A stretch of DNA of 64,000 nucleotides. Source: Acinetobacter gerneri DSM 14967 = CIP 107464 = MTCC 9824. Lineage in GTDB: Bacteria > Pseudomonadota > Gammaproteobacteria > Pseudomonadales > Moraxellaceae. The notes beneath the pieces are model-generated. The model searched no databases. It was not told the DNA's origin and saw only the letters and a list, made by a program, of their open reading frames with translations. A program made the position numbers and the translations under genes. Each line of letters opens with the position of its first letter. Position 1 is the first letter of the stretch. Below are positions 28,358-37,792 of this stretch, one piece after another. The stretch is from contig NZ_KB849542.1 in NCBI RefSeq assembly GCF_000368565.1, forward strand, positions 73,258 through 137,257. The letters run 5' to 3'.

Positions 28358-29479
28358 TTAGATCACACCATATTGTTTCAACAAAGCATTCCAACTTTCA
28401 TTATCTGTCACAGGAGGATGATCACCTAAAATGCCTTTAAGCGACATATCTGCTGTTTTTTTCCATTCTGGAGATAAATCTTTGTCTACCAAGCGTGCAC
28501 GCACACCTTCAACAAAATCAGGATGCGCTATTTTCCAACTAGAAATCTGAGTTTCGAGTGCAAAAACTTCATTCCAAGAATGCACTTGTCTGCCCCATTG
28601 CCATAGCAACCAAGTAATTGCAGCAGTCGCAGGAGAACCTTTTTGCAAGTTTTCACTGGCTTGACGCAACCAATCACTACGTGCATCACTCAGACCAATG
28701 ATTGCTTCATAATCGTGCTCAAAATTGGCACCACGACTCACACTATGAATCACATCCAATGAGTTTTGTAATGGACCTGGTGCAACAGGACGATGCAGAC
28801 TATTTAAAGTATCATCTAGCGCACGGAAGTCACCCGCTGGATAATGATCCCAGTCGATATTCAATAATTTTTGCAAAACTACATCACGTTGAGTATCACA
28901 AACATGGGTAGCCCAGCCGATACTATAAGCACCTGCCGCTGTCATAATTGAGCCTGTTAGACCTGTAAATAGACCAATTGGTCCACGATCTGCAAGGAAA
29001 CGTGTTGCACCAACATCTGGATACAAACCGATATTGATTTCAGGCATTGCTAAACGTGAATATGGTGTCACCAATCTAAATGGTGCAGCCATAAATAAGC
29101 CTAAACCACCACCCATGACATAGCCTTCACCCCATACGACGATCGGCTTAGCATAATTGTGCAATAACAAATCTAGTGCATATTCTTGTTCAAAGAATTT
29201 GTTGGCTGCTTCTGATTCATTATTGATCACCAATTGGCGCAATTTACGCACGTCCCCACCAGCACAGAAAGCTTTAGGAGTTGTTGAATCAAACCAAATT
29301 GCTTTGATTGAGTCATCATGATGATAATCTTCAAACAATTTAAGTAATGCAGTGACAATAGACTCATCTAATGCATGCAATGATTTTGGTCGATTTAAAC
29401 GAACGATACGCCATCCATTTGAAGCGGTTTCAACTATTAAATCAGGATGATAAAGATTTGAATCGGGAGAATTTGTCAT
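28358..29479 (-). CDS. Enoyl-CoA hydratase/isomerase family, 3-hydroxyisobutyryl-CoA hydrolase-like
   Basis: 373-aa crotonase-fold enzyme. [14 protein letters not shown] opens the fold. [11 protein letters not shown] is the first oxyanion-hole loop; [20 protein letters not shown] followed by [18 protein letters not shown] is the hydrolase-type active-site segment. The length and the long C-terminal helical domain fit HIBCH, which acts in valine breakdown, rather than a 260-aa hydratase. The substrate is not proven. Its ATG overlaps the ung stop by four bases, so it is coupled to a DNA repair gene with which it shares no obvious function. Confidence 0.83.
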   Translation of the reverse strand: MTNSPDSNLYHPDLIVETASNGWRIVRLNRPKSLHALDESIVTALLKLFEDYHHDDSIKAIWFDSTTPKAFCAGGDVRKLRQLVINNESEAANKFFEQEYALDLLLHNYAKPIVVWGEGYVMGGGLGLFMAAPFRLVTPYSRLAMPEINIGLYPDVGATRFLADRGPIGLFTGLTGSIMTAAGAYSIGWATHVCDTQRDVVLQKLLNIDWDHYPAGDFRALDDTLNSLHRPVAPGPLQNSLDVIHSVSRGANFEHDYEAIIGLSDARSDWLRQASENLQKGSPATAAITWLLWQWGRQVHSWNEVFALETQISSWKIAHPDFVEGVRARLVDKDLSPEWKKTADMSLKGILGDHPPVTDNESWNALLKQYGVI

Positions 29480-30189
29480 GCGTCCAGCTGCCAGTCAATT
29501 GGCTCTATGCCATTTTGTTTCAGATAATTATTGCTTTTCGAAAACACTTTACAACCAAAAAAACCACCACGGTTTGCAGATAAAGGCGATGGGTGTGCTG
29601 CCTTTAAAACCAAATGTTTTTCTTGATTGATGCGTTGTCCTTTGCGCTGCGCATAAGCACCCCAAAGAATAAAGACAACATGCTCACGTTGTTCATTTAA
29701 CACATCAATTACATTGTCAGTAAAATCTTCCCAACCTTGTTTTTGATGTGATGTAGGTTGTCCAGCCTCCACAGTTAACACACTGTTGAGTAATAAAACA
29801 CCTTGTTCAGCCCATTTACTTAAGTCGCCATGACTTGGTGTATCAATGCCTAAATCGGTACGTAATTCGTGGTAAATATTACGCAAAGAAGGAGGTAAAG
29901 TAACACCCTTTTGGACAGAAAAGCTTAATCCATGTGCTTGATTGGGTCCATGATATGGATCTTGACCCAAAATTACAACCTTAACCTGATTGAGTGGAGT
30001 AGTATTTAATGCATTAAAAATTAAAGAATTTGGCGGATAAATCACTTTATTTGCCTGTATTTCTTCACGTAAAAAATGCCCTAATTGTTGCATTTTCGGA
30101 CTGAGCAAAAACTCAGCCAAATTTGCCTTCCAACTATCATCCAACCGAACCTGATTTAACTTTTGTTGTTCTTGTTCAGTCAACTGCAT
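29476..30189 (-). CDS. ung: Uracil-DNA glycosylase
   Basis: Removes uracil from DNA to start base-excision repair. 237 aa. The catalytic water-activating motif GQDPYH has its Asp at residue 77; GLSFSV follows, and the DNA-intercalating loop appears as [14 protein letters not shown] near the C-terminus. The stop overlaps the start of the downstream gene (ATGA). Confidence 0.97.
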   Translation of the reverse strand: MQLTEQEQQKLNQVRLDDSWKANLAEFLLSPKMQQLGHFLREEIQANKVIYPPNSLIFNALNTTPLNQVKVVILGQDPYHGPNQAHGLSFSVQKGVTLPPSLRNIYHELRTDLGIDTPSHGDLSKWAEQGVLLLNSVLTVEAGQPTSHQKQGWEDFTDNVIDVLNEQREHVVFILWGAYAQRKGQRINQEKHLVLKAAHPSPLSANRGGFFGCKVFSKSNNYLKQNGIEPIDWQLDA

Positions 30190-30225
30190 TACGACAACAT
30201 CCTAAATTTTTTTAAAAATGATTAA

Positions 30226-30822
30226 TTAAAGCTTAACTTGCAAAGTCACTTCTGGATTTTGAAACTTCATTCCTTGTAGCAATTTGGCATACATTTCATG
30301 ATCTGCCCATTCAGCTTGAATCTGATCAGAGAAAATGATGTCTTGTAGGCTCAATACCCCCATTTGTTCATTTTCAATATCTTCACGGAAGCTTTGTGCA
30401 TAGCCTGTATCTGTTTCATGAACAATCACAGAATAAACCTCTACATCACCTTCCCCATTTTGGGTGATGGTTGATTTCAGCACTTGATCTGCCAAATAAA
30501 AAAACACACGCGAAAACTGTTCAGCTGATGGCGATACAGGTAAAGCCACCCATCTTGCACTAAACGTTTTACATGCACGAATGTATTCTGGATCATCATT
30601 TTGCCAAAAGCAGATTGCATGATCAAAACTATCATAAATGTCTTTAATCACGCCTTTAAGCAGTCCAAAGTCATATACCATTTGACCATGATCTAACTTC
30701 GAAGCCTTAAGCAATAATTCTACTTTGTAGCTATGCCCATGAATGGAACGCTTACAACGATCCGAAGTACAGTTTCGTACAATATGTGCATTTTCAAACT
30801 TAAATAACTTACGTATTAACAT
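30226..30822 (-). CDS. queD: 6-carboxytetrahydropterin synthase-like (QueD/PTPS family)
   Basis: Family enzyme converting 7,8-dihydroneopterin triphosphate in queuosine synthesis. The N-terminus has FENAHIVRNC with the first zinc histidine, then SIHGHSYKVE with the second and third zinc ligands (HGH), and a cysteine in CTSDRCKRS. At 198 aa it is much longer than E. coli QueD (121), with extra sequence in the middle (DPEYIRACKTFSARWV) and at the end. The exact product, QueD or a pterin variant, is therefore less sure than the fold. Confidence 0.8.
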   Translation of the reverse strand: MLIRKLFKFENAHIVRNCTSDRCKRSIHGHSYKVELLLKASKLDHGQMVYDFGLLKGVIKDIYDSFDHAICFWQNDDPEYIRACKTFSARWVALPVSPSAEQFSRVFFYLADQVLKSTITQNGEGDVEVYSVIVHETDTGYAQSFREDIENEQMGVLSLQDIIFSDQIQAEWADHEMYAKLLQGMKFQNPEVTLQVKL

Positions 30823-30860
30823 GCGCCAAAAAATATCAACAATTTGCTAAGAAACTTGAT

Positions 30861-30888
30861 TATAAAACAAAATCCTCATGTTGAGGAT
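30861..30888 (-). terminator. Terminator of the gsp gene cluster
   Basis: On the minus strand ATCCTCA, loop ACA and TGAGGAT run into TTTGTTTTAT, about 75 bp past the gspK stop. It separates the type II secretion genes from the QueD-like gene. Confidence 0.8.
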
Positions 30889-30963
30889 AGATTTTAACGT
30901 TCATGACAATTAGCAAAAGGTATCAATCTGTGTATCTGGCTTTTCAGTCAAAAAAAACATGGA

Positions 30964-31911
30964 TCAAAATGGGGCTAAACTTCGTGTATAAACATAGACT
31001 TGTTTATTGTTACGGTATAAATAACTTGAAAATTGACGTTTTCTATTGTTTAAAACAACTTCTGTTTGTGCTTTGAAATAGTTGCTTTTTACATCAAATA
31101 AGCGATTGGCTATATCTTTAGACGACTGTTCTAGGTTAGAAAATGGTGCTGTTGCTAACAATTCAGGGGCAGTATTGAAATGTTCTAGCTTAGCTAATTT
31201 CTCTTCTAAAAGGCTATTGACCGCATTTACATCAACATTTGGATCAATACTGGCGAGCACCAAAGCAGGAGCCGTATTGATATTTATTTTAGAGTTAATA
31301 TCTGGTGAAGCCGTTACATAAGCTTCGATTAATTTGTATTTATTTCCTTCAAAACCACGCACCAATTTAAGCTCTTCAACACTTCTAAACTTACTGTTTG
31401 GTGTCAGATAAGGTTTGGTTAAACCTTGATAATAACTACTTTCTGCCCCCATAGAACCCACTGTTGCATCGTCTGGATCTTGCCAATCGATCACGGCTTG
31501 AGAAAGTTCTGCTGGCAAGCCAACTCGTTGTAAAAGCTTTTCAAAATAAGCTTTAGCAACGTCATTTGGCGTACCATCACTTTTCAACAAACTATTGAGA
31601 TTGAATTTACCAGATTCATCCACGATCAGACCAGAGATCGTTCCACCATCAACAGGAAATGGTGGCATCGGTTTTGCCCATGTTTCTTGTAAATCATCAA
31701 CATTTGGTGCATTTTGGCTGTCTTGGATCAACAACTCAGAAAAAAATGCTTCAGCACTTTTTGCATAAAGCAGCGATTGATTTTGTCGAATCAAATAAGC
31801 CGTATCTTCAGTCGTACTCATCTGCCGCTTAGCAATTGTGGCTGCAAGAATGGTTGCCAAAGCCACCATGATTAGGATCGTAATCAATGCGACACCACGT
31901 TGCTGTTTCAT
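30964..31911 (-). CDS. gspK: Type II secretion minor pseudopilin GspK
   Basis: Tip pseudopilin of the type II secretion pseudopilus. 315 aa, the largest of the set, as usual. Prepilin-type leader ends at Gly6, then a hydrophobic helix (VALITILIMVALATILAAT). Position +5 of the mature chain is threonine rather than glutamate, a known trait of GspK. The SGKFNLNSLL and NINTAPALVLASI segments are typical of the large periplasmic domain. Last gene of gspH-I-J-K. Confidence 0.92.
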   Translation of the reverse strand: MKQQRGVALITILIMVALATILAATIAKRQMSTTEDTAYLIRQNQSLLYAKSAEAFFSELLIQDSQNAPNVDDLQETWAKPMPPFPVDGGTISGLIVDESGKFNLNSLLKSDGTPNDVAKAYFEKLLQRVGLPAELSQAVIDWQDPDDATVGSMGAESSYYQGLTKPYLTPNSKFRSVEELKLVRGFEGNKYKLIEAYVTASPDINSKININTAPALVLASIDPNVDVNAVNSLLEEKLAKLEHFNTAPELLATAPFSNLEQSSKDIANRLFDVKSNYFKAQTEVVLNNRKRQFSSYLYRNNKQVYVYTRSLAPF

Positions 31912-31946
31912 GTCAAAATCCTAATCTGTTGCATCTTTTTGCCACC

Positions 31947-32636
31947 TCAAGAATCAGTCTTTGGTGTGGATGTACTACTTTCACTATCCGCTGGATTTAA
32001 TTTTTTCAAGAAATCAGTATTCAGCAAGCTAAAAATCCACTCATACTCGACATTGTCGATACTAAAACGGATGCGCAATCCCTTTGGTAAAGTCTGCAAA
32101 AGCTGTTTGTTATTAAAATCTATCGTAGGGTCAGGCCATTGAGTCATTTCATCAGGGTTGAGCACTGTCACTTGATACTGATCCACATGATTTAGTAAGA
32201 CACTTGATTTGGGTTGGACTGAGTTTGAAATGTTTAAGTTCTCATATTTCAGTCGATAGAGTTTTTTTGCCTGTGCATCATAGCGATATTCGATACGTTC
32301 ATAAGGTGATAACCCTTGCTGTAATGGATCGCTTACCCCTGCTTTGCTCATCACTAAACGCGGATTATCAGTATTATTACTCAGTGATAATGCCGGCTCA
32401 AGCTGCCCCCCCACATTGGCCGTCAATGGGATAATTTGCAAAGTATCACGTTGTACTTGCTGATATGCGCTCTGCAATTCTCCTAACTTTTGCTCTTTTA
32501 CGACATTTCGTTCTTTAACTTTGATCAAATAGTCAAAAACTTTCCAACCAAGTGCAGTTAAAATTGCAAAAATCGCAATAGCAACCAAGACCTCAACCAA
32601 AGTAAAGGCTGCTTGCTTATGTGCAGGCTTTCTCAT
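31947..32636 (-). CDS. gspJ: Type II secretion minor pseudopilin GspJ
   Basis: 229 aa. The N-terminal FTLVEVLVAIAIFAILTAL helix with Glu at +5 is the class III signal. The residue before the cleavage site is alanine (KQAA-F), not the usual glycine. The family segment LGELQSAYQQVQRDTLQI follows, and a DNPRLVM strand. It overlaps gspI by four bases. GspJ forms the tip complex with GspI and GspK. Confidence 0.9.
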   Translation of the reverse strand: MRKPAHKQAAFTLVEVLVAIAIFAILTALGWKVFDYLIKVKERNVVKEQKLGELQSAYQQVQRDTLQIIPLTANVGGQLEPALSLSNNTDNPRLVMSKAGVSDPLQQGLSPYERIEYRYDAQAKKLYRLKYENLNISNSVQPKSSVLLNHVDQYQVTVLNPDEMTQWPDPTIDFNNKQLLQTLPKGLRIRFSIDNVEYEWIFSLLNTDFLKKLNPADSESSTSTPKTDS

Positions 32637-33025
32637 GATGTACCTGCCTGCTGACTATGGATATAGAACACTAGATCCGTCACACCATTGACGACTTTTG
32701 CCGTATCTTTATCATATAAACTAATTTGAATTGAAACCCGCTGTACATTTGGGCTAATAGTCGATTCGGCTTTTTTATCTATTTGCCAAGTTTCACCTTG
32801 TGAGGTGACTTGCTTTGATTCAGTACCCGTGAGCCATTCCCGATTGATCTCCATACGATGGATTTCATTCATCGCCACAAATTGCCCTTTGGTTTTTAAA
32901 ATTGAATTTGCAGTTGCTTTCGTATACTGCATTGCCACTTTACTGAACGCCAAAGCTGCAACCGCAAAGATAGCCAAGGCAACGATGACTTCGATCAGGG
33001 TAAATCCACGACTAGTTTTGCTCAT
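32633..33025 (-). CDS. gspI: Type II secretion minor pseudopilin GspI
   Basis: 130 aa with a prepilin leader cleaved after Gly7 (RG-FTLIEVIVALAIFAVAAL, Glu at +5). The MNEIHRMEINREWLTG segment is characteristic of GspI/XcpV. It overlaps gspH by 14 bp and gspJ by 4 bp, so all are translationally linked. Confidence 0.9.
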   Translation of the reverse strand: MSKTSRGFTLIEVIVALAIFAVAALAFSKVAMQYTKATANSILKTKGQFVAMNEIHRMEINREWLTGTESKQVTSQGETWQIDKKAESTISPNVQRVSIQISLYDKDTAKVVNGVTDLVFYIHSQQAGTS

Positions 33026-33572
33026 CGACCTTACCCATATAATCTACGTTGATTGGATCACCAACAGGTTTTTGATCATAATAAATTTGGATCCGTACAG
33101 GTTTTGCCTCACCATTGCCATACCAAATTAAGCTCGGTGCATTTGCACCCGTCAAATCTGTATTATTTGAATTTTGCAATGAATGATCACTCGCTTCGAC
33201 CATAAAAGTCACTTTATTTGGCAAAGTTCGCGGTTCATAATCACTCACGGCTTTCCATTTATTTTGTTGAATTACTTGAATATTATTGTTTTTATCAACG
33301 ACTGATGGCTTATATTCAACCACTGCATATTGAAATGGCGCAACATCCGTCGCATTTTGCACACCTAAGGCATATATACGAGATTGATCATTGGCTTCAC
33401 GGTTAATCTTACGTAAATCAAGGATCAAAAGCTCTCGTGCTTGCATCGCTTTACGCTGGTTTATCCCTTCAATATTGAGAATAACCAAAGATGCCGTAAT
33501 GCTCATAATCACAATAACCACCATCACTTCAACCAAAGTAAATCCAGCTTGAGATGATGATGGTCTATTCAT
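33012..33572 (-). CDS. gspH: Type II secretion minor pseudopilin GspH
   Basis: 186 aa. Prepilin signal AG-FTLVEVMVVIVIMSI with cleavage after Gly10 and Glu at +5, then a periplasmic domain with the GspH-type RELLILDLRKINREANDQSRIYALGV stretch (given in part). First pseudopilin gene of the cluster, 9 bp after a TetR-type regulator. The secretion ATPase, secretin and major pseudopilin are not in the window. Confidence 0.88.
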   Translation of the reverse strand: MNRPSSSQAGFTLVEVMVVIVIMSITASLVILNIEGINQRKAMQARELLILDLRKINREANDQSRIYALGVQNATDVAPFQYAVVEYKPSVVDKNNNIQVIQQNKWKAVSDYEPRTLPNKVTFMVEASDHSLQNSNNTDLTGANAPSLIWYGNGEAKPVRIQIYYDQKPVGDPINVDYMGKVDEQN

Positions 33573-33581
33573 AATGAACCT

Positions 33582-34196
33582 TTAAGCAAACTGTTCTGAT
33601 TCAATATTATGTTTTGGCATAGCCAAAGCTTGATCAATCAATGCAACACGTAAGGTGTCACGATTTTCCAGATAACGCTGATAAAAACTAGAATTTAAAA
33701 TCGCAGCGCCGCCATGGGTGATAGACCAAATCGAAGCCAAATAATCTCGAACCGTCATTTCACTTTGAATGGATTCAAGGTATTGCTCAGTCATACGAAT
33801 GATAATGCGCAATCTCGCCTTACGAACTTGGTACAACTCTTTAAAAAGTTGATGTATTCCCTGACCTGTCGTAGACAACCTTTCTTCAATCTGGTGAAAC
33901 AACACCGTACGTTCTGGATGATGCAAATGGTGCAACATAAAGAAAGCTAAATGTTCAGGAAAACCTTTTTCTTCATCTCTGACCATTTCGAGTAGCATAT
34001 TTTCATTGCGGATAATGAGCAGCATATACAGCTCATCTTTACTCTGAAAATGCTTATAAAGGGTCCCTTTCGCCAGATCAAGCTCTGCCGCAAGAGCGTC
34101 CAAGGTCATCCCTGACTCACCGTTTTCTAAAAGTAGCTGTTCTGCTATTTGAAATATTAATACTTCTCTTGCTCGGAACTGAGCTTGACGATCCAT
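33582..34196 (-). CDS. TetR-family transcriptional regulator
   Basis: 204 aa. The N-terminal helix-turn-helix is clear: TLDALAAELDLAKGTLYKHFQSKDEL at about residues 32-57. The all-helical C-terminal domain is not assignable to a ligand. ATG 34196 has AGGG at proper distance; a 13-codon TTG-started extension to 34235 is possible. It lies 9 bp upstream of gspH and downstream of tatD in the same direction, so it may share their transcript; whether it controls the secretion genes is unknown. Confidence 0.87.
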   Translation of the reverse strand: MDRQAQFRAREVLIFQIAEQLLLENGESGMTLDALAAELDLAKGTLYKHFQSKDELYMLLIIRNENMLLEMVRDEEKGFPEHLAFFMLHHLHHPERTVLFHQIEERLSTTGQGIHQLFKELYQVRKARLRIIIRMTEQYLESIQSEMTVRDYLASIWSITHGGAAILNSSFYQRYLENRDTLRVALIDQALAMPKHNIESEQFA

Positions 34197-34241
34197 CTTC
34201 ACCCTATCACTCTCTTTTTCTCGTATGCTCTTCAAAAATTT

Positions 34242-35015
34242 TTACTTCATTTTTAGGAGATTATCAAAGTTTTGTGAAGTAATTAATGCCATCTCCTCTA
34301 ATGACTTATGATATACATCACTCAAGGCTTTGGCTACATAAGGAACATATTTTGGTTCATTTGTTTTACCACGATAAGGGACAGGAGCCAAATATGGGCT
34401 ATCTGTTTCAATCAATACACGATCAAGTGGTACTTGTTTGGCAACATCTCGTAAATCTTGTGCATTTTTAAATGACACAATACCCGAAAAAGAAATGTAA
34501 TAACCGCAATCGAGAACTGCTTTTGCAGTTTCCCAATCTTCCGTAAAGCAATGCAAAATCCCGTGTGTTGAATTTTCTGCACGAATAATTTCAACCGTGT
34601 CCTGTTTGGCAGAACGGGTATGCACGACAACAGGTTTTTTTAAAATTTGTGATGCCTGAATATGTCGAGCAAAACATTGTTTCTGTTCTGCGATAAAATC
34701 TGTGCTATGGAAATAATCCAAGCCTGTTTCACCGATCGCCCAAGCTTTCTCAGCACGACCTTTTTCAACTAAATATTCAACTGTTGCTTGAGCCATCACG
34801 TCTGGATCTTCACACGGATGAACACCAACGCTATAACCAACGTCGCTATTCTCACTTGCAATCTTGGCAAGTTTTGCATGATCAGCCATATCGACTGAAA
34901 TACCCATAAATCTTGAAACCCCTGCTTGACGTGCCGCATCAAGTGCAAGGTTTAAGTCACCTGCATAAGGTTCCAAGTCCAACATGGTTAAATGACAATG
35001 CGTATCAACAAACAA
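34242..35015 (-). CDS. TatD-family metal-dependent hydrolase
   Basis: 257-aa TIM-barrel hydrolase of the TatD/YcfH family (putative DNase or D-aminoacyl-tRNA deacylase relatives). Metal ligands: DTHCH at the N-terminus (HxH), the GETGLDY glutamate, VVHTR and ILHCF histidines, and the ETDSPYLAP aspartate. The start is TTG at 35015: AGGAAAA precedes it at good spacing, a stop codon lies closely upstream, and the first internal ATG would lose the HxH motif. Gene order pilZ-tatD matches the holB-pilZ-tatD arrangement of other gammaproteobacteria. Confidence 0.92.
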   Translation of the reverse strand: MFVDTHCHLTMLDLEPYAGDLNLALDAARQAGVSRFMGISVDMADHAKLAKIASENSDVGYSVGVHPCEDPDVMAQATVEYLVEKGRAEKAWAIGETGLDYFHSTDFIAEQKQCFARHIQASQILKKPVVVHTRSAKQDTVEIIRAENSTHGILHCFTEDWETAKAVLDCGYYISFSGIVSFKNAQDLRDVAKQVPLDRVLIETDSPYLAPVPYRGKTNEPKYVPYVAKALSDVYHKSLEEMALITSQNFDNLLKMK

Positions 35016-35043
35016 AATATTTTCCTAAACAAGCTTTGCAAAG

Positions 35044-35382
35044 TCACATTGTAAAGCTTAGACAATCTAAAGACATACTACCTGCAAGCAATTTTTCTGC
35101 TTCATTTTTGTAATAGTTGCCTTTTTCACCAGACAATTGCATTGCAAATCCCTGTGGCTTATCACCCATTTGCTTATACGAAATCCAAACTACTTTGCCA
35201 GTCAATGGGATTTTTTGAGACTGTCCAGGTAAATTGGCCAGTACAAAAACCTCATCACCAAGACTCACTTTTTTATCTGTGCAAACAAATAGACCACCAC
35301 CAGATATAGCAGGCATATAACAGGCTTGCAGGGTTTTACGATCAGGGATACTGATCTGGATTACTCCGCTTTTTGCCATCAT
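35044..35382 (-). CDS. pilZ: PilZ-domain protein (type IV pilus assembly PilZ type)
   Basis: 112 aa with a single PilZ fold; GGGLFVCTDKKVSLGDEVFVL and KVVWISYKQMGDKPQGFAMQL are typical. The c-di-GMP binding motifs RxxxR and DxSxxG are not present, as in the original PilZ of type IV pilus assembly, which does not bind the nucleotide. ATG 35382 follows GGGGAG by seven bases. holB, normally next to it, lies 1.4 kb away beyond an AT-rich insertion. Confidence 0.88.
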   Translation of the reverse strand: MMAKSGVIQISIPDRKTLQACYMPAISGGGLFVCTDKKVSLGDEVFVLANLPGQSQKIPLTGKVVWISYKQMGDKPQGFAMQLSGEKGNYYKNEAEKLLAGSMSLDCLSFTM

Positions 35383-35845
35383 GATTATTCTCCCCAAGTA
35401 TGTAATAAATATTAAAATTCAAAAAAAATAGTAAGGTATTTTAAAATTTTCAAATAAAACTCAAGCAATTTTCCATATAAAGTATGCTCGATCTACCCCA
35501 AAAGACTGTTTATTCATGGCACACTAAATTGTATGCTCAGCATAAATCAGCATAGCAAATCACAGTTCATGTATATTTAAAGATGAAAATCTCACTAGAG
35601 TTTGCTTGTGCTAAAGACCAAGAGGCAAGTATAAAGAAGAATCTACTCAAACGCGATGCTAAGCAAAATTAACATTGTATATCTTGTACTAGACAGGTTA
35701 TTACCAACTACAAAAGGAATATTTTTTGTACTGCAACATTTAAAATATTGTTGTATTTCTAAAGAAACAAAAAAGGGATTTAATTTTTTAAAATATTTAT
35801 AGTTTATTTTTCAGGCAGAGTAATGCTCTGTTTTAGGATGTTGTA
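35383..35845. other. AT-rich intergenic region
   Basis: 463 bp with no convincing gene. A 29-codon open frame (about 35583-35672, plus strand) is too short to support. Just before the next gene, CAGAG-TAATG-CTCTG forms a small stem followed by TTTT and AGGA, the latter acting as the ribosome-binding site. The base composition is more AT-rich than the flanking conserved genes. Confidence 0.5.
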
Positions 35846-36565
35846 ATGAATAGAATTATTATTGATAAAAATGATGCATTTTATAAATCTAACATACAAA
35901 TCATTTATCTTACATTGATATTCGCCTGTATAGGCAATATTTTATTTTACGTGACAGAAGAAGATATTTTTTGCTCTATTTATGCAGCATTCATGACCTT
36001 ATTTATGTTTGGTTTTAGCTATTTTATAAAAAGTGCTTTCTCATACTCCTTATATATATTTTCACTTTATTTGTATTTTATTTTTCTATCGATTGGATTT
36101 CAAATTTATTATTCTTCAAAATACATTGGTTCTTATACATTTATTTTTATATTCTATTTAATTTTACTTTTCCTTGTGTTTTTAGATTATTTAACACTCA
36201 AGCGTAAAGGCTTGTTCAACCGAATTTTCACTAGCTTTGATAAAAGTATTGTTCATGTTGTGGATGTCTTTGGGGAAAGAACAAGTTATTTAAAAATATC
36301 AAAAGCTCGAGAGAACAAGCATGAAATTAAAATTTCTGAAGGAAATATATTTTTTACAATTATTCTTGCGTCAGTTTTATTAATTTCATTCATACTCGCA
36401 CCATTTGTAAAGAATGTACCAGTCATTGCAGGGTATTTTGTCTCCAAACTTGATACGCCAATTGAGCTTGATATAATATTTATATGTACCTTACTATTAA
36501 ATTTTATATTTTTTAAATTCATATATATAGGCTATAGTTCAGTTCTGTACTTTTATAAAAAATAG
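35846..36565 (+). CDS. Multi-pass membrane protein of unknown function
   Basis: 239 aa and not recognised. About six hydrophobic segments: four in residues 18-120, then a loop with basic and acidic residues (about 120-170, including FNRIFTSFDKSIVHVVDVFGERT), then two more. It is rich in I, F, Y and ATA or TTT codons, more AT-rich than its neighbours. AGGA lies ahead of the ATG. It is on the opposite strand to, and inserted between, holB and pilZ, which are adjacent in many relatives. This suggests an acquired gene. The 228 bp after it, up to holB, hold no recognised element. Confidence 0.6.
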   Translation: MNRIIIDKNDAFYKSNIQIIYLTLIFACIGNILFYVTEEDIFCSIYAAFMTLFMFGFSYFIKSAFSYSLYIFSLYLYFIFLSIGFQIYYSSKYIGSYTFIFIFYLILLFLVFLDYLTLKRKGLFNRIFTSFDKSIVHVVDVFGERTSYLKISKARENKHEIKISEGNIFFTIILASVLLISFILAPFVKNVPVIAGYFVSKLDTPIELDIIFICTLLLNFIFFKFIYIGYSSVLYFYKK

Positions 36566-36793
36566 TATTTTTTGTATATAAATGATCACTACGTTATAAA
36601 GCTATAATCTAACCAAGTTTGACTTACAAAATATCAAATTTAATCTAAGCAATGTGATAACAAAAGATGAGTTATGAACAACCACAGGTCTTTTCATATT
36701 TAAAGGAAAGCTAAAATAAAACGCATTGCTAAATAAATAACCATAAATTCATTATTAAGCTAAGAATGAATGTGCCTATAAAATCACACAATA

Positions 36794-37786
36794 TTAACAA
36801 TTCATCATTTGAATAAAAAGCTGATCTACAACCAGATTGGTTTGTACATTTTGTTCAACTTGTAGTTTGGATTGTTGCAACTCTTGATAAATATGAAATA
36901 AACTTTCCAGATTGTATTGTTCAGCCAAAACACTCAAATCAAGATCTATATTTTTATAAGCTTGTTCAAGTTTAATCGCGACTATATCTGCCAGCAAATA
37001 TTCAAACATTTGGATAAAATCAGCAAAATTAAGCTCTTTATTCCATTTGGTTGCATACTGCATTGGCATATTTTTTTGCACAACTAGTTTTTGCCAATCT
37101 TGCACAAACTCAGCACGGCGGTTTAGCCAAGCACTCTCAGCCAAAGCAACTGCAGCAAGAGGCATTTGATTGGACAAATTCATCAACAACTGACTTTGTT
37201 GCGCTGCTTGTTCTGGTAAATGTTGCTGTATATATTGTTCAGCTTGGGCTGTACTCACCCGATCCAAAGCAAAATGTTGTAAACGACTGCGTATCGTTGC
37301 TGGCAGTTTTAAATAATGATCTGCAAGCAAAATAATGACTGTGCGCTCACCCGGCTCTTCCAAGGTTTTGAGCAAAGCATTACTCGAAGCGACATTTAAG
37401 GCTTCAGCAGGTTCAATCACAATTACCCGCCAACCATCGACAGTCTGCTGCACAAAAGGTAAAAGATCACGGATTTTTTCTATCTTGATCTTGGCATTTT
37501 GCTTTTTATTTTCTTCATCGGTCGTGATATGCACATAATTTGGGTGTGTATCAGATTTCAACCACTGACAACTACTACACTCACCACAAGCTGCATCTGC
37601 GTGTTTATTTAAACAGAGCACCCAAGCCAAAAACTGCTGAGTAAATTCAGCTTTACCCGCACCTTTCTTTCCATAAAATAACAAACCATGTCCTAGATTT
37701 GGAAAACGCTTGGTGAGTGTTTCCCAAACAGGTTGTTGCCATGGATATATTTTTGACTCAGTTTGCATAGACTCTGTTTGCACCAT
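36794..37786 (-). CDS. holB: DNA polymerase III subunit delta'
   Basis: Clamp-loader subunit of the replicase. 330 aa. The N-terminal AAA-like domain has GLLFYGKKGAGKAEF in place of a strict Walker A, a four-cysteine zinc module (CLNKHADAACGECSSCQWL), and VIIEPAEALNVASSNALLKTLEEPGE-like SRC-region sequence (seen as NALLKTLEEPGERTVIILL). SRLQHF follows as expected. It begins 6 bp after kdsB. A later start at the second methionine (37771) is possible. Confidence 0.92.
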   Translation of the reverse strand: MVQTESMQTESKIYPWQQPVWETLTKRFPNLGHGLLFYGKKGAGKAEFTQQFLAWVLCLNKHADAACGECSSCQWLKSDTHPNYVHITTDEENKKQNAKIKIEKIRDLLPFVQQTVDGWRVIVIEPAEALNVASSNALLKTLEEPGERTVIILLADHYLKLPATIRSRLQHFALDRVSTAQAEQYIQQHLPEQAAQQSQLLMNLSNQMPLAAVALAESAWLNRRAEFVQDWQKLVVQKNMPMQYATKWNKELNFADFIQMFEYLLADIVAIKLEQAYKNIDLDLSVLAEQYNLESLFHIYQELQQSKLQVEQNVQTNLVVDQLFIQMMNC

Positions 37787-37792
37787 CTTCTC

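Noticed and set aside
35583..35672. 29-codon open frame upstream of the membrane protein gene
   Set aside because: Too short, no family resemblance and only a weak ribosome-binding site.
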